Assembly: GCA_949825045.1 (NCBI GenBank)
Contig: OX463813.1
Coordinates: 29,494,001 to 29,558,000, forward strand
From: Argyresthia goedartella
Lineage: Eukaryota > Arthropoda > Insecta > Lepidoptera > Argyresthiidae
Direction of reading: 5' to 3'
Length of the DNA: 64,000 nt
Program-made: the position numbers and the translations under genes
Part shown: in pieces, positions 11,605-22,915 of the stretch
Position numbering within the stretch: position 1 is the first letter of the stretch
Layout of the letters: every line of letters starts with the position of its first letter
Notes under the pieces: model-generated
What the model was told of the DNA's origin: nothing
Seen by the model: only the letters and a program-made list of their open reading frames with translations
Databases searched by the model: none

Positions 11605-12321
11605 ATGATGGAGGATTTGTCAACTTGTTTTTCGGGGAGTCCTCAGGAGTCCTTTGAAGACTTTTTAGAAGACTTCAGAGATGCTGCATCGAGGAAGAAT
11701 TTTATATCGTCGGAGGAATTAAAATTATTATTTCCTTCGTATTTAAAAGGTGGAGCCTTATATTTTTTTAAAAAAATTAGGGGCAGTGCCCAGACATTTG
11801 AAGAGGTGGTGGATAAATTTAATGAGGAATTTGGAAGCACAGACTTTGCAGAGAAGTTCTACAATGCCAAGCAAGAGAAAAGAAGTTTGTTGGACTACTT
11901 CCATTACTTAGGGGACCTAGCGAGGAAGGCTAAATTTACCAAAAATGACATTATTATAACGCAATTTTTAAGAGGATTGCAAAACCATCTTAGAAATAAA
12001 TTAATGTTGAGCCATTTTGTAGATAAGAAGGCGTTAAGGGCAGTACTGGTACAGATGGAGAAATTAAGTCCGGGAAGTGATGATAATGTAAATGTGTTTA
12101 GGAACCCGGCAACTTTTGGACCGAATTTGGCCCATAGCAATAGAGGGGGGGGGGGAGACAGACTGTTTTACACACAATTTAATCAAAGCCTTACTCAAGA
12201 CCCACGACGAACGCCGAATGTTTCGCCGTCGACAAGTGGTCAGGAACCACATATTAGACCTAGTACTAATAATTATAATTTGCATCCTAGGCAAGCGGAT
12301 TTTGCAACACGTCGTCGCTAG
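11605..12321 (+). CDS. Ty3-type Gag
   Basis: The first 170 or so residues look like a retrotransposon Gag capsid. They hold FEDFLEDFRDAASRKNF, FPSYLKGGALYFFKKI, then a helix-rich stretch ending with LRGLQNHLRNKLML. The frame starts at the ATG at 11605. No CCHC knuckle is visible. The C-terminal part follows an 11-G run (12145-12155) where slippage may have changed the frame. Pol continues in the minus-1 frame from about 12300, which could be a normal frameshift site or a mutation. Confidence 0.7.
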   Translation: MMEDLSTCFSGSPQESFEDFLEDFRDAASRKNFISSEELKLLFPSYLKGGALYFFKKIRGSAQTFEEVVDKFNEEFGSTDFAEKFYNAKQEKRSLLDYFHYLGDLARKAKFTKNDIIITQFLRGLQNHLRNKLMLSHFVDKKALRAVLVQMEKLSPGSDDNVNVFRNPATFGPNLAHSNRGGGGDRLFYTQFNQSLTQDPRRTPNVSPSTSGQEPHIRPSTNNYNLHPRQADFATRRR

Positions 12322-15300
12322 AGGCCGATAGCGGTGACCAGGCTGACCTGTGGAATGAGGGCCTCAGACGAGCTCAGCAGCGTAGCACGGAAGCGAAACG
12401 ACCAATGGGAAAGATCGTCGCAGTCGAGGCGGATCAGCAGGTCAGACCATTAGTTTTATTGAATTCTTCTAATGTAAACGTGGTAGCTCTTTAAGATACA
12501 GGCGCTACGGCTTCATGCATCAGCGCAGCCGTTGCAGATCAAGTGGGTGCGAGATGTATGCAAGAAGAGAAGAGACGGGTTAAGGCAGTAAATGGAAATT
12601 TATTGCATATTGTAGGGAAATGTGTTACAGATTTTAGTTTGGACAATTTTAACTTTTCACAGGAATTTTTAATAATAACTGATTTAAATTGTAGCATTAT
12701 TTTAGGGGTGGATTTTTCAATAAAGAACGGTATGAATATTGATTTTGTTCATTCGTGTATGTGTTTTTTTCAGGGAAAAATACCGTTTTTCAATAATTTC
12801 CATACGAAACAAAACACGACACCGGTAAAACGAAATGTCATGCGCGTAGGGATTCTTTCAAAACAAAAGATAGGGTCGGACTTTCTAGACGGTTCTAGAA
12901 GGAAACAAGTGAACTTCGGGGAAACCACGGTTATCGAGGATCGTGATGTGATAGATTTTATCGACTTTCAGGAGTTAAGAAAGGGCGATTACGTTTATTT
13001 CTCGGGGTTATCGGATTCGTGCGAATTTGCGTTTGGGGTAGAAGATAAACGGTTTATCGTAAATGAGGATTTATGTAGGAATGATAAGCAGGTATTATTG
13101 GCGTTGTTGGATAGGAATGCGGATAGATTTGCGTTTGCAACTGACCAGTTAGGTAGGTCGGAGATAGTGTCGGTCGATATTAAGACTTATGATGAAGAGC
13201 CGGTTCATTGTCGCCCGTATCGCGTTTCGCCGGTGCAACGAGAAATTATTGAGGAGCAGGTCGCGGAGATGTTGAAACTATATGTTATTAGGGAATCCAC
13301 TAGTTCTTATGCTGCGCCCGTTGTGTTAATTAAAAAGCCCGATGATTCATGGAGGTTTTGTGTAGATTATCGGAAATTAAATTAAAAAAAATTGTATGGA
13401 TAATTATCCTATTCCACGGATAGAAGACATTGTCGATGGTTTGGCCGGGGCCAAGTATTTTGCGGTGTTAGATCTCAATTCAGGTTATTGGCAAACGGTT
13501 ATTACGGAAGGTAGGCATAAAACGGCTTTCGTCACGACCACGGGTCTTTATGAATTTAATGTTGTTCCGTTCGGTTTGGCAACGAGTCAAGCGGTTTTCC
13601 AACGGATGATGGATAAAGTTTTAGCGAATTTAAGATTTAAAGGGGTTATGGTTTACGTAGACAATGCAATTGTGTATGGTAGAACGTTCGAGGAGTTTCC
13701 CGATACGTTGCAGAAAGTTTTTGGGCGGTTTAGAGAAGCGAACTTGACCTTCAAGCCATCCAAATGTAAATTCGGTTTTTGCGAGATTGATATGCTAGGT
13801 TATCTAATCTCGAATGTAGGAGTAAAACCTAGTGAGGAAAAGCTGAAGGCTATGCAACAGGTTCCAACTCCCACATCTACGAAGGATGTGAAACAATTAT
13901 TGGGTTTATTTTCTTATTATAGAAAATTTGTATCGAATTTTGCGAGAATATCGTTACCTCTCACTAAATTATTGAAAAAGGGGGTAAAGTTTCAATGGAA
14001 TGAAGAATTGCAGAATTCGTTCGAGTATATTAAGAAGGTTATGTGTAGTGCGCCAATACTTTCCTATTATTCGGGGGATAAGTCGGTTACTACGAGAGTT
14101 TATGTGGATGCGTCTAACGAGGCGTTAGGTGCAGTGTTGATGCAGGGCGTTGAAAAAATGAGTCCGGTTGCCTATGCGTCTAGGAAGTTAACGGATGCGG
14201 AGAAAAAATATAGTACGACGGAGAAAGAGTGTCTGGGGTTAGTATGGGCGTTAAGGCACTATAGGCATTATCTTTGGGGATCGTATTTTCAGGTTGTTAC
14301 AGACCATAGCGCGTTATGTTGGTTACAGTCGAAAAAAGATATGTCTGGTAGATTAGCGCAATGGGCGTTAGCGATACAAGAATGGGATTTCGAGATAGTT
14401 CATTGCTCGGGGAAAAGCAATGTAGTGGCAGATTTTTTGAGTAGGAATCCGCTAATGGAAGAAGGGATACGGGAAACAGAAGGACCTCAGTCTTCTTCTC
14501 GTTCTGAACCTGATGATGATGGTTTGGAAATTTTTTATATTAATGTAGAGTCGTTACAGGCGGATCAAGAGAACGATTCATTTTGTAGTAGATGTTTAAC
14601 GCGGTTGAGCGAACGTCCGGAAGCGTGGCATAGCGGTTTTTGTTTGAGAAATAATTTATTATATAAAAGCGTACGTAGAGATGGAGAAATTAGGGAGGTA
14701 TAAGTATTGCCTAGGTCTTTGTTTCAAAATGTAATGAAAGAATTACATGATGAGGCGTGGACAGGAGGTCATTTGGGTCTCGCAAAGACGTTGAAGAGGT
14801 TTCGATCGAAATATTTCATGCCGAAAGCCGATAAGGAGATAGAGCGTTATATAGCTTCGTGCGTGCCGTGTCAAGAAAGGAAATTAGTTAAAAACGTAGC
14901 AGATTTGATGCCGATTAGGGTCTCGGATATTTTTGAGAAGGTAGGAATCGACGTGTTAGGAACGTTTCAACGTTCGTCGAGAGATAACCGATTTATTATA
15001 GTCGCGGTAGAGTATGCGTCGCGGTTTGCGATATGTAAGGCGTTACCTAGGGTTACATCGGAACATGTAGTGCGGTTTTTAGTTGAGAAAGTTATCTGTA
15101 GGTTCCGGCCGATTAGGGAAATTATTTCAGATAGAGGTACAGTTTTTACGGCGGGAATCGTCAAAGAAACGGTAGAACAGTTTGGGGCTAAAATGATACA
15201 TACAAGTTGTTTCACCCACAGAGTAACGGTTTGGTAGAACGAATGAATAGAACGTTAACTTCGATGTTATCAAAATATTTAGGTAGTAATCAAAGGCAAT

Positions 15301-15766
15301 GGTGCTCAGTTTTACCTTGGTAGTACATGCGTATAACACTAGCGTGCAGGCGTCAACGAAAGTGTCGCCGTATAATATTTTATTTGGTAGAGAACAGTGC
15401 TCAGTGGTGGATCGATCATTAGGATTAAACGTAGTTGGTTTAGACGAAACGATAGATGAAAGGGTAAATCGTATGGGTAGGCTGCTGACTAAGGCGTTAG
15501 GGAATATTGCGTACGCACAGCGTGTACAAAAACGGTATTACGATATGAGATCAAAACCCAGATCGTTCCGGGTGAATGACTTAGTTTTGTTATACGTACC
15601 AAGGCGGATAACGGGAAGATGTATGAAGTTGGCAAGTCTGTATCAAGGACCATACAAGGTCATTGAGATCGTTGGGAGGTCTAATGTGCTGATTCGTCGT
15701 CTGAACTCACGGTCACGGGGCGTAATTGTTAACACAAATCGTTTAAAACGCTTTGTGCTGCGTTGA
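12300..15766 (+). pseudogene. Ty3-type Pol: protease, RT, RNase H, integrase; multiple breaks
   Basis: The protease carries DTGATASCIS directly after a TAA at 12492-12494. RT runs from FCVDYRKLN, through a stop and frameshift at 13383-13395, to PIPRIEDIVDGLAG and PFGLATSQAVFQRMM. The catalytic box reads VYVDNAIVYG, so the second Asp of YVDD is Asn. RNase H begins VYVDASNEALGAVLMQG and contains YSTTEKECLGLVWALRHYRHY. A TAA at 14701-14703 interrupts the frame before the integrase zinc finger (HDE...GGHLG...CVPCQERK). The DDE core has GIDVLGTF and SDRGTVF. Frameshifts near 15215 and 15319 break the core and C-terminal parts; the last segment is open 15299-15766. The element is not functional. 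Confidence 0.85.
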
Positions 15767-16258
15767 GGAGTTCGTCTGATATTAAATAATTATACATTAG
15801 GAGTATAATATAATTTTATCCCGGTTGTTGGTTTCTTACTACTTACTTACTGGTTGGGTCTTCTTACTACACGGTTGATAAATGGTAAAGTTGCTCATAC
15901 AAAGGCAAGTTTATCTTAAAAGAGATTTCATCCAGCAAACCCAGGTAGGCCTCCCCGTTTTCCAGGGCCGATATCTCCAACCGTCTAACAGCACACACCC
16001 TCCGAACATAAATTATCATTCGAAGGCTTCACGCGAACAAATGTCGACGCAGTGTGACAGCGGGTTCGTCAAAATGACGAATGTGCCACCCTCACTGACA
16101 GCGCGTGATATATGACGAATGTGGAGTGTTGTGGAGGGTGTTGAGTGAGGTCTATTATTAGCCGGGAAGACGGTGGGTTTTCTTGCCGTTTCTTTCTTGC
16201 CACAAAGACTGCATATTGTGAGCCGGCCTGGTAAATGTATTAATGCTTTGCTTCGGCC
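15767..16258. other. No gene; expected 3' LTR not found
   Basis: The 3' LTR would be expected directly after the integrase stop, but I see no sequence matching 10956-11324. The stretch is AT-rich with a small direct repeat (CTTACTACTTACTTACT). Confidence 0.5.
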
Positions 16259-16300
16259 CCCTCTCCCACAGTGGTCCAATGTGGAGAAGAGGCAAAAAAA
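16259..16300 (+). repeat. LINE 3' UTR segment shared with the right-edge LINE
   Basis: A 40-bp segment around CCACAGTGGTCCAATGTGG matches, with about three mismatches, the reverse complement of 63084-63125. There it is part of the 3' UTR of a CR1-like LINE. Confidence 0.6.
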
Positions 16301-17110
16301 CACGTGTTCTATGAATATTTGTCAAAACGTTTCAAAAAAACCTTTCCTGTAAAATATAATTTCTGTCGGTTACATTAAGTCGGCGGGTAAGGGCTCGTAT
16401 TATCTTGTGAAATGGAGTATTGTATATCTCTGGTGTGGGAGACCCTATTGGGGATTCTGATTTTCAATCTTATGCCTTGGTAATAATAAAAGTGAAAAAT
16501 GAATTAAAATGGCTGGCTAAACGCACAAATCTGCTTCTACAGGAAAAGGTGAAACGATTTAGTATATTTAAAATACTTCTTGGCAATTTGTTCGCTGTTC
16601 TCTGTAGTCATGCAGAGTCTTGTTCATTTCATTTGCCCACTGAATTCGTAATCTTTCATTCAAGTGGAAAGTAGCTCTCGACTCCATGGCCGTTTTTCAT
16701 CTGCCCACGGTAAATGCACAGTAATCGCACGACACTTGTAAGTAAGGGACAGAGCTATGCGTCCGTCTCCCTTTCCTTTTAAAAGCGACAGAAGGAGTAG
16801 GAAATTGACGCTTTGCACATTTTTTGAGGGAGGATTTTGAATTTTATGCCATGGTAATGAAATGTAAAACCTATTTTAACGATTTTGTGTATCCAGGTAC
16901 CCACAGCCAATAGGGGATACTTTCTGAGCAGGTTTCTTTTTAAAATGCAATAGATGGCGTTGAAAATACAAGTACCACTTTCTAGTTGGTGCTTGATGAA
17001 TGTGTTAAATATGAGTAGAGGACACCTAAACAAAGAAAATGTGGCTGGATTATGGGGTACCCTACAGTGTCACATTTGCAAGATAATTAGAATTAAATAA
17101 TCACCGCATT
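16301..17110. other. AT-rich, no gene seen
   Basis: Short open frames on both strands lack recognisable motifs. I see nothing that can be supported. Confidence 0.4.
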
Positions 17111-17119
17111 ACTACAAAA

Positions 17120-17215
17120 AATACACATCCTATACATTTTTGTCTAACGTCAAATCCTATACATTTTTGTCATTAAACAAGTGTTGAACAGGAGTTTATT
17201 TTTTATGGTAAAATG
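17120..17215 (+). repeat. Interspersed repeat around AACAAGTGTTGAACAGGAG
   Basis: CCTATACATTTTTGTC occurs twice here, followed by AGTGTTGAACAGGAGTTTATT. Related units occur three times at 21300-21575. Confidence 0.6.
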
Positions 17216-17240
17216 TTCTCAAATCTTTACTTCCAAGGTA

Positions 17241-17450
17241 GCACTTCAGGATACCATATTATTATTTTTTGTTTGTTTAAATGACCTCGTCCCATATTTG
17301 GCATATTCATCAGGCGCCAAAGAAAAAAAGACTACGGCAACTGCTAGGTTTGCTCGAAGAAATCTCTTTTAAGTGATAAGCTCGCCCATGCACCTGAGTT
17401 TTCTTTTAATGTCACGTGTACTTTTAACTGTGTGCAATAAAGAATAAATT
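17241..17450 (+). repeat. LINE 3'-end fragment
   Basis: The segment with AAATCTCTTTTAAGTGATAAGC, a T-rich stretch and a terminal GTGCAATAAAG resembles the 3' UTR at 54200-54320 (AGAGATAAGCATGCC ... GTGCAATAAA), which follows a recognisable RT C terminus. It is a severely 5'-truncated LINE copy. Confidence 0.5.
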
Positions 17451-17824
17451 AGATGACACTGTGCAATTACTGTTGGGAGATTAAAAGCGGCCAATGGAAA
17501 TGCGAACATTTGTTAAGTTGTGAAGGTGTTCTTCGCAGTACAGTCCGCGATCTAGTGCAGTACTCCTTCTGAACTTTGAATGTGCTTATTGTGTCCATCG
17601 TAGGGACTACAATTGTATCAAAACTGGCTTCAACTTACTGTGTTATGAACAGCACAACTTGATTCAAATCTTGATTAGAATCTCAGTTGCCGTTTCTGCC
17701 ACTGAACAGATAAAACAACATGTTGTACGGCCTGGCGCTCGTGCTTAGAACAATTTGTTGTATGTCTGCTCCGAATCATAATTGAGTCAAAACTAAGTTC
17801 TATATTATTTTAGTGAAAAGTCTA

Positions 17825-18005
17825 CAAGTTGTATTTTTACAAATAAGGTGTCGTCGGATTTGTAGAGACCGTGAGAGTAATAGGCTATTACTTTTAGTGA
17901 AAAGTCCATAAGTTGGGTTTAAGACCGCAAAATGTAGTTTACAAAGTTATTGGTTTCACTTCCAAGTACGAACCAGGTGAATTAATAAGTTTGTCTGTGG
18001 TATCG
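17825..18005 (+). repeat. Interspersed repeat, copy 1 of an inverted pair
   Basis: It contains GTAGAGACCGTGAGAGTAA, GCAAAATGTAGTTTACAAAG and AATAAGTTTGTCTG. An inverted copy lies at 22740-22915, and related sequence is in the longer repeats at 31649 and 33142. Confidence 0.65.
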
Positions 18006-18659
18006 AAAGAAAGTGCAGTCGTTGTATTTGTTTTAATAATGATTCCACATGTTAATTCAATTAGTTAGTCCAGTTGTGATTGTGACACCTCCAGAGTAGG
18101 TCTCCGTCTGTCATAGCTGTTGCCCAGGACCTCGTAGAGGTCTTCTTCTTCATGTCCTATTACGCCGAGTGACTGTGGAACCATGAGAATTCCTTCTATC
18201 TTGTGACTCCATTTTACATTGCCATAGCCTCGTTGCATTCATGGATATCTTACTTTAACCTGGAATCTTAATAGCAAGGCCAAATTACAATTGGTGGGTT
18301 GCCACTTTATGGTAGAAAAAAATATTGTTGTTGAGTCTCAGTTGGCCAATTAATTCATTACATTAATTCAATTATTAAATTATTTTTTAAGTAGGTCGGT
18401 TACTTGTTAGATACAACGTTGTGTAAGTGACACTTATAGTCGGATCACTATGGACTTAAAAATAATGTAAATAAACAAACGAAGAACGAATAATTTAACT
18501 AAACTTTGAATCAGAGATATAATACATTGAATGGACTAACCTAATGGCAGACCTTATTTTAATAATTATGGTATTTATGTGATAAAAACGACCTAAAATT
18601 ACAATTTCCATTACGACTTCATAGGAATAGCGTATTTATGATTCTAGAATCTTAAACTA
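18006..18659. other. No gene seen
   Basis: AT-rich sequence with no reading frame or motif I can support. Confidence 0.4.
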
Positions 18660-18840
18660 AAACATAACACACTAGGATATCCTATGTCGTGGGAACCAGA
18701 AACAGCGACGTCACACACATATGAACATCCAAGACCTGGGTTTTTTTTTCTTTAATCCCAGCCGGGGATCGAACCCGGGACCTCTCGCATGGTTGGCAGA
18801 GCCACAACCGCAGCGCCACAGAAGTCGTCCTTAAAATCCT
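18660..18840 (-). repeat. tRNA-derived SINE, minus strand
   Basis: Read on the minus strand: an A-box region TGTGGCGCTGCGGTTGTGGC, B box GGTTCGATCCCCGGC, then a T/A-rich body and GTTTCTGGTTCCCACGACAT. The head is nearly identical to the SINE at 23697. Confidence 0.85.
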
Positions 18841-19070
18841 TAAAATAAAATATACTATGATATTAATGTATACTTATATGATGAATTGATGAGGAATTGA
18901 TTTCTAACTAAACGCGCAAAAGTCATTGGGCCGGCCTGAGTTTTCGTGCCGTTTCCTTCTTTGACCAAAAAACCTACGAATTTACGAAGCGGAGTAGCAT
19001 ATCCTTATAGTATATTGCTTAATATTCTTGACAAAAAAAAATACAAATAAAATAAAATAATATAAATATC

Positions 19071-19355
19071 CTAGGGCTCCGTGGCCTAATGGGTTTCACG
19101 CTTGCTTCTCACACAGGAGATGCAGGTTGGATTCCTGAGATAATTGGTAAGATCAATGAGATAATTAATTTATCTTAAGTACATTATACGGACGTTCTAA
19201 CGGTGAGGGAAAACATCGTGAGGAAACCATCATTACTCCATAGCTGCGGCGATGGGCTAGCCTCCTGTCACGCAAAATGGAGTATTGAATAACTGGCACA
19301 AAGTGGGCGCAATAGTTCCTCTGCCACCCCGTATGGGAAAAATCGTGACGCTATG
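19071..19355 (+). repeat. tRNA-derived SINE with CATCGTGAGGAAACC body
   Basis: The head has an A-box-like TGGCCTAATGGGTTTCACGC and a weakened B box AGGTTGGATTCCTG. The body contains GGTGAGGGAAAACATCGTGA, a signature of lepidopteran SINEs, and ends with a CGTGACGCTATGTTATG motif. Confidence 0.8.
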
Positions 19356-19450
19356 TTATGTTTAATATGCAATAATTTTAATTTGTAAATATGTTAATAA
19401 ATAGCTAGTAATTGAGTTGCGTAAATACTACATCATTTGCATACATATTT

Positions 19451-19799
19451 GTATATATATATATATATAAACTATCGACAAATTGTAAACCAGACCGACA
19501 GGATTTAGAATTTACGTTTCTTTTGTTCTTACATGTCAACCTAATACTAAGTTTATTCGGGGGCTTCGCTGCGCTCGCCCCCTCTAGTCTTCACCTAAGC
19601 TACCGCAGTGTATGCCTGGTATTTCGTTTGCAATTCAAGTTTAAACCAGTTCACATTTAACGGTTTTTTTTATAAACTAACGCGTCATATCGTAAGCAGA
19701 ACGGTAAAGTTTACAAATTAGCGATAGTTTGTAAACTAACGAGTAACAAAACTTTAGACTGTAAACTAACGGTTTCGACAATCTTACGGGGACATATAC
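19451..19799 (-). mobile_element. MITE copy A (inverted relative to copy B)
   Basis: The core GCTCGCCCCCTCTAGTCTTC with flanking ATGTCAACCTAATAC matches 20427-20774 in reverse complement over nearly its whole length. The right end TTACGGGGACATATAC matches the right end of copy B in direct orientation, as expected for an element with terminal inverted repeats. Confidence 0.7.
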
Positions 19800-19954
19800 A
19801 TATCAAGTTAAGTATATAAGTAATAAATATAAGTGTACCACATAACCCTAAGCCCTTTTTCATACTGGGTGACCTGTCTTGTCATATATTCAATGTTTCA
19901 AATGCTAAATAGCGAACAAAGACCTGTGCCTCTCGGTTAGAACGCTCATACGAC

Positions 19955-20215
19955 ATGACGACCCGAATAGCCGAGTCGGCAGTGACTCTGCCTATGAAGC
20001 CAAGGGTCCCGGGTTCGAGTCCCGGTGGGGGCAAATATTTGTTTGATGAGAACGGATGTGTGTATCCTAGTCATGGTTGTTTATCTATCTATGTATAATA
20101 TTTATCTATATAAGTATGTGTAACGTTGTCTAGTACCCAAGATACAGGGAATCCTAATTTGGGGCTAGATCAATGTGTGTAATTATTGTCCAAGGTATTA
20201 TTATACAATAGAGTA
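19955..20215 (+). repeat. tRNA-derived SINE (CCCGAATAGCCGAGTCGG head)
   Basis: A box AGCCGAGTCGGCAGTGAC and B box GGTTCGAGTCCCGG are both well preserved. The body with ATGTGTGTATCCTAGTCATG and a TATCTATCTATG stretch is the usual lepidopteran type. It lies between the two inverted MITE copies. Confidence 0.85.
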
Positions 20216-20426
20216 CATTCATTAATCCAGCTCTGTAATTCCTGACGTCATAAACCTCCTACGTAAGCAGATAGCATACAATATTTGGATCGCCGCCAAA
20301 AAATAATCCACTGAAATTAGATATCACTGCGATACATACCCCAGTTTCATTTCACATACATGTATTCTCGTAATACAGGGTGTATAGTAATTATAGTCGT
20401 TTGTTTGTTATTTTTGTTTATGATAT

Positions 20427-20774
20427 GTATATGTCGTTTTTTTTTTCTCGTTAGTTGGTCAACTATTGACATATGGTAAACTGTAGCGTACTGCTTACTA
20501 TATGACGCGTTAGTTGATAAACTAACGGTTAAAACCGTTAAATAGTAAACAAGTATAAACCTGAATTGCAAACGAAAAACCAGGGCAAACACTGCGGCAG
20601 CCTAGGTGAAGACTAGAGGGGGCGAGCGCAGCAAAGCCCCCGAATAGTCTCCGTGTTAGGTTGACATGTAAGAACAAAAGAAACGTAAATTATGTATAAA
20701 CCCTGTCGGTCTGGTTTACTATCTGTCGATAGTTGATCAACTAACGGTTTTGTCTATCCTCCGGTGACATATAC
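20427..20774 (+). mobile_element. MITE copy B, about 50-bp terminal inverted repeats
   Basis: The left end GTATATGTCG and the right end GACATATAC pair as inverted repeats, followed on each side by GTTAGTTG(G/A)TCAACTA. The arms contain several short palindromes of the type GTTAGTTGATCAACTAAC. The core (GTGAAGACTAGAGGGGGCGA) is shared with copy A and with the element at 50702-51028. No clear target duplication is seen. Confidence 0.7.
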
Positions 20775-21290
20775 AAAATTATACCTCTCTCCCAACTCCG
20801 CATAGGAGAAAAAATAAACAAATATTTAAAATATATATATATTTATAGGTATGTACTTACATTGTTTCTGGCGCCAAGCTAGCATACTCTGAAAGTGTGC
20901 CTCCATGATTTTTTGTACACAATTATTATCTCCACGCGTATTTCCTGATGCAACGGGTCTACCTACCTATTAAACTTCATCCGTATTACAACAAAAATAT
21001 GGCTTATGACTAAGTGAGTAAATTGAGTAAAAAGTTACATCCAAAAAATATATTTTCATACCAAATTAACGAAATCTTCACCAAAATTCTACACTCTATT
21101 TTACTACATGGGTCTCGCTCTCCTAACTCCGCTTCGGCTTCAGGTTGTATTGTAAAGTTGTGACGTCACAAATCTAATTTGCGATCCGGCTGTAGCAACC
21201 CATACGGTTCGATGTAGAACTACGTGCGGGCACTACATTTGGTGAACATTTAACATATTTGGGAGTCGAAACTTGTATTGGTAAACAATA
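20775..21290. other. No gene seen
   Basis: AT-rich spacer without recognisable motifs apart from a short TA run near 20840. Confidence 0.4.
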
Positions 21291-21299
21291 TACCTATTT

Positions 21300-21575
21300 A
21301 TTGCCAAAAAACATTAAACATAGTTTAACCTCAAAACAAACTTCAACTCAAGTGTTGTACAGGAGCTTATTGTTTTGTAGTAAGACCCAATCCGCGTCAC
21401 TAGAAAAATATTAAACATAGTTTAACTCAAAACTAACGCCAAATACCTTTTTGTCTTTGAGCAAGTGTTGAATAGGAGTTTATTTTTTAAACATAGTTTA
21501 ACCTCAAAACAAATGTCAATTCCTATACATGTTTGTCTTTAAACACGTGTTGAACAGGAATTTATTGTTTTGTAA
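21300..21575 (+). repeat. Three irregular tandem units of an interspersed repeat
   Basis: The segment AACATAGTTTAACCTCAAAAC and the following CAAGTGTTGxACAGGAGxTTATT recur three times with spacing of roughly 90-120 bp. The same unit appears once at 17120-17215. Confidence 0.7.
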
Positions 21576-21923
21576 GAAGTCTAAAGGTACACTCTGAAGG
21601 GAAACTCTGTACACACAGAAAGTTGTAGTCATGTTTTAGAGGATTGTTGGGCACGTCATTCTAAACATCTTTCTCTATGAAACCGATTTTATCACAGCAA
21701 CTTTATTTTTCCCTTCTCCACACCAATCTGCTGATCGCCCGGTCAAAAATGTATGTTGTGGTGTGTATCTTCAAAACCACAGAGCATTGAATATTAGAGA
21801 GAGGGCAATGACCGTTGTATGCCCAGTGTGCATACAGTGCATTCTGTTGCTCTCAGCGAGAATTACCGAGTGCACGCGCCGATCGCCTTAGAAAACTGAC
21901 AACACTTAGCTTTATTTTCTATA

Positions 21924-22003
21924 ATGCCGGCCTGTGCAGTTGTCCTATGTGAAAATCGCAGTGATTCGACAAATTTCCATAACATGGGTAAAACATTTCA
22001 CAG
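21924..22003 (+). CDS. Possible first exon of a THAP-domain gene
   Basis: From an ATG the frame reads MPACAVVLCENRSDSTNFHN and on to KTFHR, then CAG and a GTAAAT donor. The pattern Cx4C followed by an aromatic/His segment is the start of a THAP zinc finger, a DNA-binding domain found in host regulators and in P-element-type transposases, where an intron often falls after this segment. I could not find the second exon (expected to begin with a Phe-Pro segment) in the next kilobase. It could be an orphan exon of a host gene, a decayed transposon, or chance. Confidence 0.4.
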
Positions 22004-22739
22004 GTAAATACTGAAAATACAATATTTCTTCAATAAAACAACACGCTTAACGAAATATTCCGAGGAAGTAATGCTATTGAGTCGCAACCAAATTCCGTCT
22101 CTCTCATACTCATTAGCGTTACTTACTAGCGAGAGAGACAGGAAATAAATGTAATGTCCATGACGCTGTGTGTGCTGTGTGCGTGCTTTATGAAACAATG
22201 TGCGCCTCATGCGCACGTATACAGCCACGTAACTGCTTTGCCTGTGTTTACCAATACGAGAGTAGGGATAAATGTGTAAGTGGTTATTATGTGTGCGTGT
22301 TCGTTGTGTTTATTTAATGAAACGTTGTGTGCATGAATTCAGCTTGCGACAATCGGTTTGCATACAAAATAGGCTGAACGCCCAATCTCCTATGTTGAGA
22401 TATCTATGTTCAAAACACATCCCTGCAGTACCTCGTGGCTTAGCAATTAATCTATTTTTTCCGGAAACTAAATGAGCACCTCTCGCCTGATCCTTGTAAA
22501 AAAGAGGGGGGAGAGACGTGAGTTGAATGAATGAACAAAGGGACCAATTACGGAATGGTATTATAGAATCAGTTAGGGATCCGATTTTTAGTTCATTGGG
22601 TAAATATTAACTCGGTCAGCTAGTTTCTTTCTAACTTATGGCGTGCAACGTGTGATCCAAGGATTATTTGGACAAGTTATTACTAGTGGCTCTTTGAGCT
22701 GTAGACCTTGCTAGTGACACTTTATTTTAATAATACATA
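22004..22739. other. No gene seen; intron candidate of the THAP-like exon
   Basis: Short frames only. Nothing here matches the remainder of a THAP finger. Confidence 0.35.
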
Positions 22740-22915
22740 CAAACTTATGAATGCACCTGGTTAAATTCATGGAGTATGAAATTAGCCGCACCAATTACTT
22801 TGTAAACTACATTTTGCGGTTAATCCCAAGCTGTTGAATTTTCACTAAAATTATATAGTGTGTTACTCTGACGGTCTCTACAAATTAAACGACACCTAAT
22901 TTGTTAAAATCCGTC
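22740..22915 (-). repeat. Interspersed repeat, copy 2 (inverted relative to 17825-18005)
   Basis: The reverse complement carries GTAGAGACCGTCAGAGTAAC, GCAAAATGTAGTTTACAAAG and AACCAGGTGCATTCATAAG, matching the copy at 17825-18005 and the longer repeats at 31649 and 33142. Confidence 0.65.

Larger units (their letters stand above)
10956..15766 (+). mobile_element. Ty3/Gypsy-type LTR retrotransposon, degenerate, 3' LTR not seen
   Basis: Order: 5' LTR (10956-11324), leader, gag, protease, RT, RNase H, integrase. The pol domain order RT-RNase H-IN is that of the Ty3 group. There are at least two in-frame stops and several frameshifts. No env frame follows the integrase and no second copy of the LTR follows position 15766. 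Confidence 0.85.

Noticed and set aside
15767..16400. Search for a 3' LTR or env gene after the Ty3 integrase
   Set aside because: No match to 10956-11324 and no env-like frame by eye.
18741..18835. Genuine tRNA gene candidate
   Set aside because: B box is strong but the molecule cannot form a full cloverleaf and is followed by a SINE body; same for 19955, 23697, 49012 and 49552.
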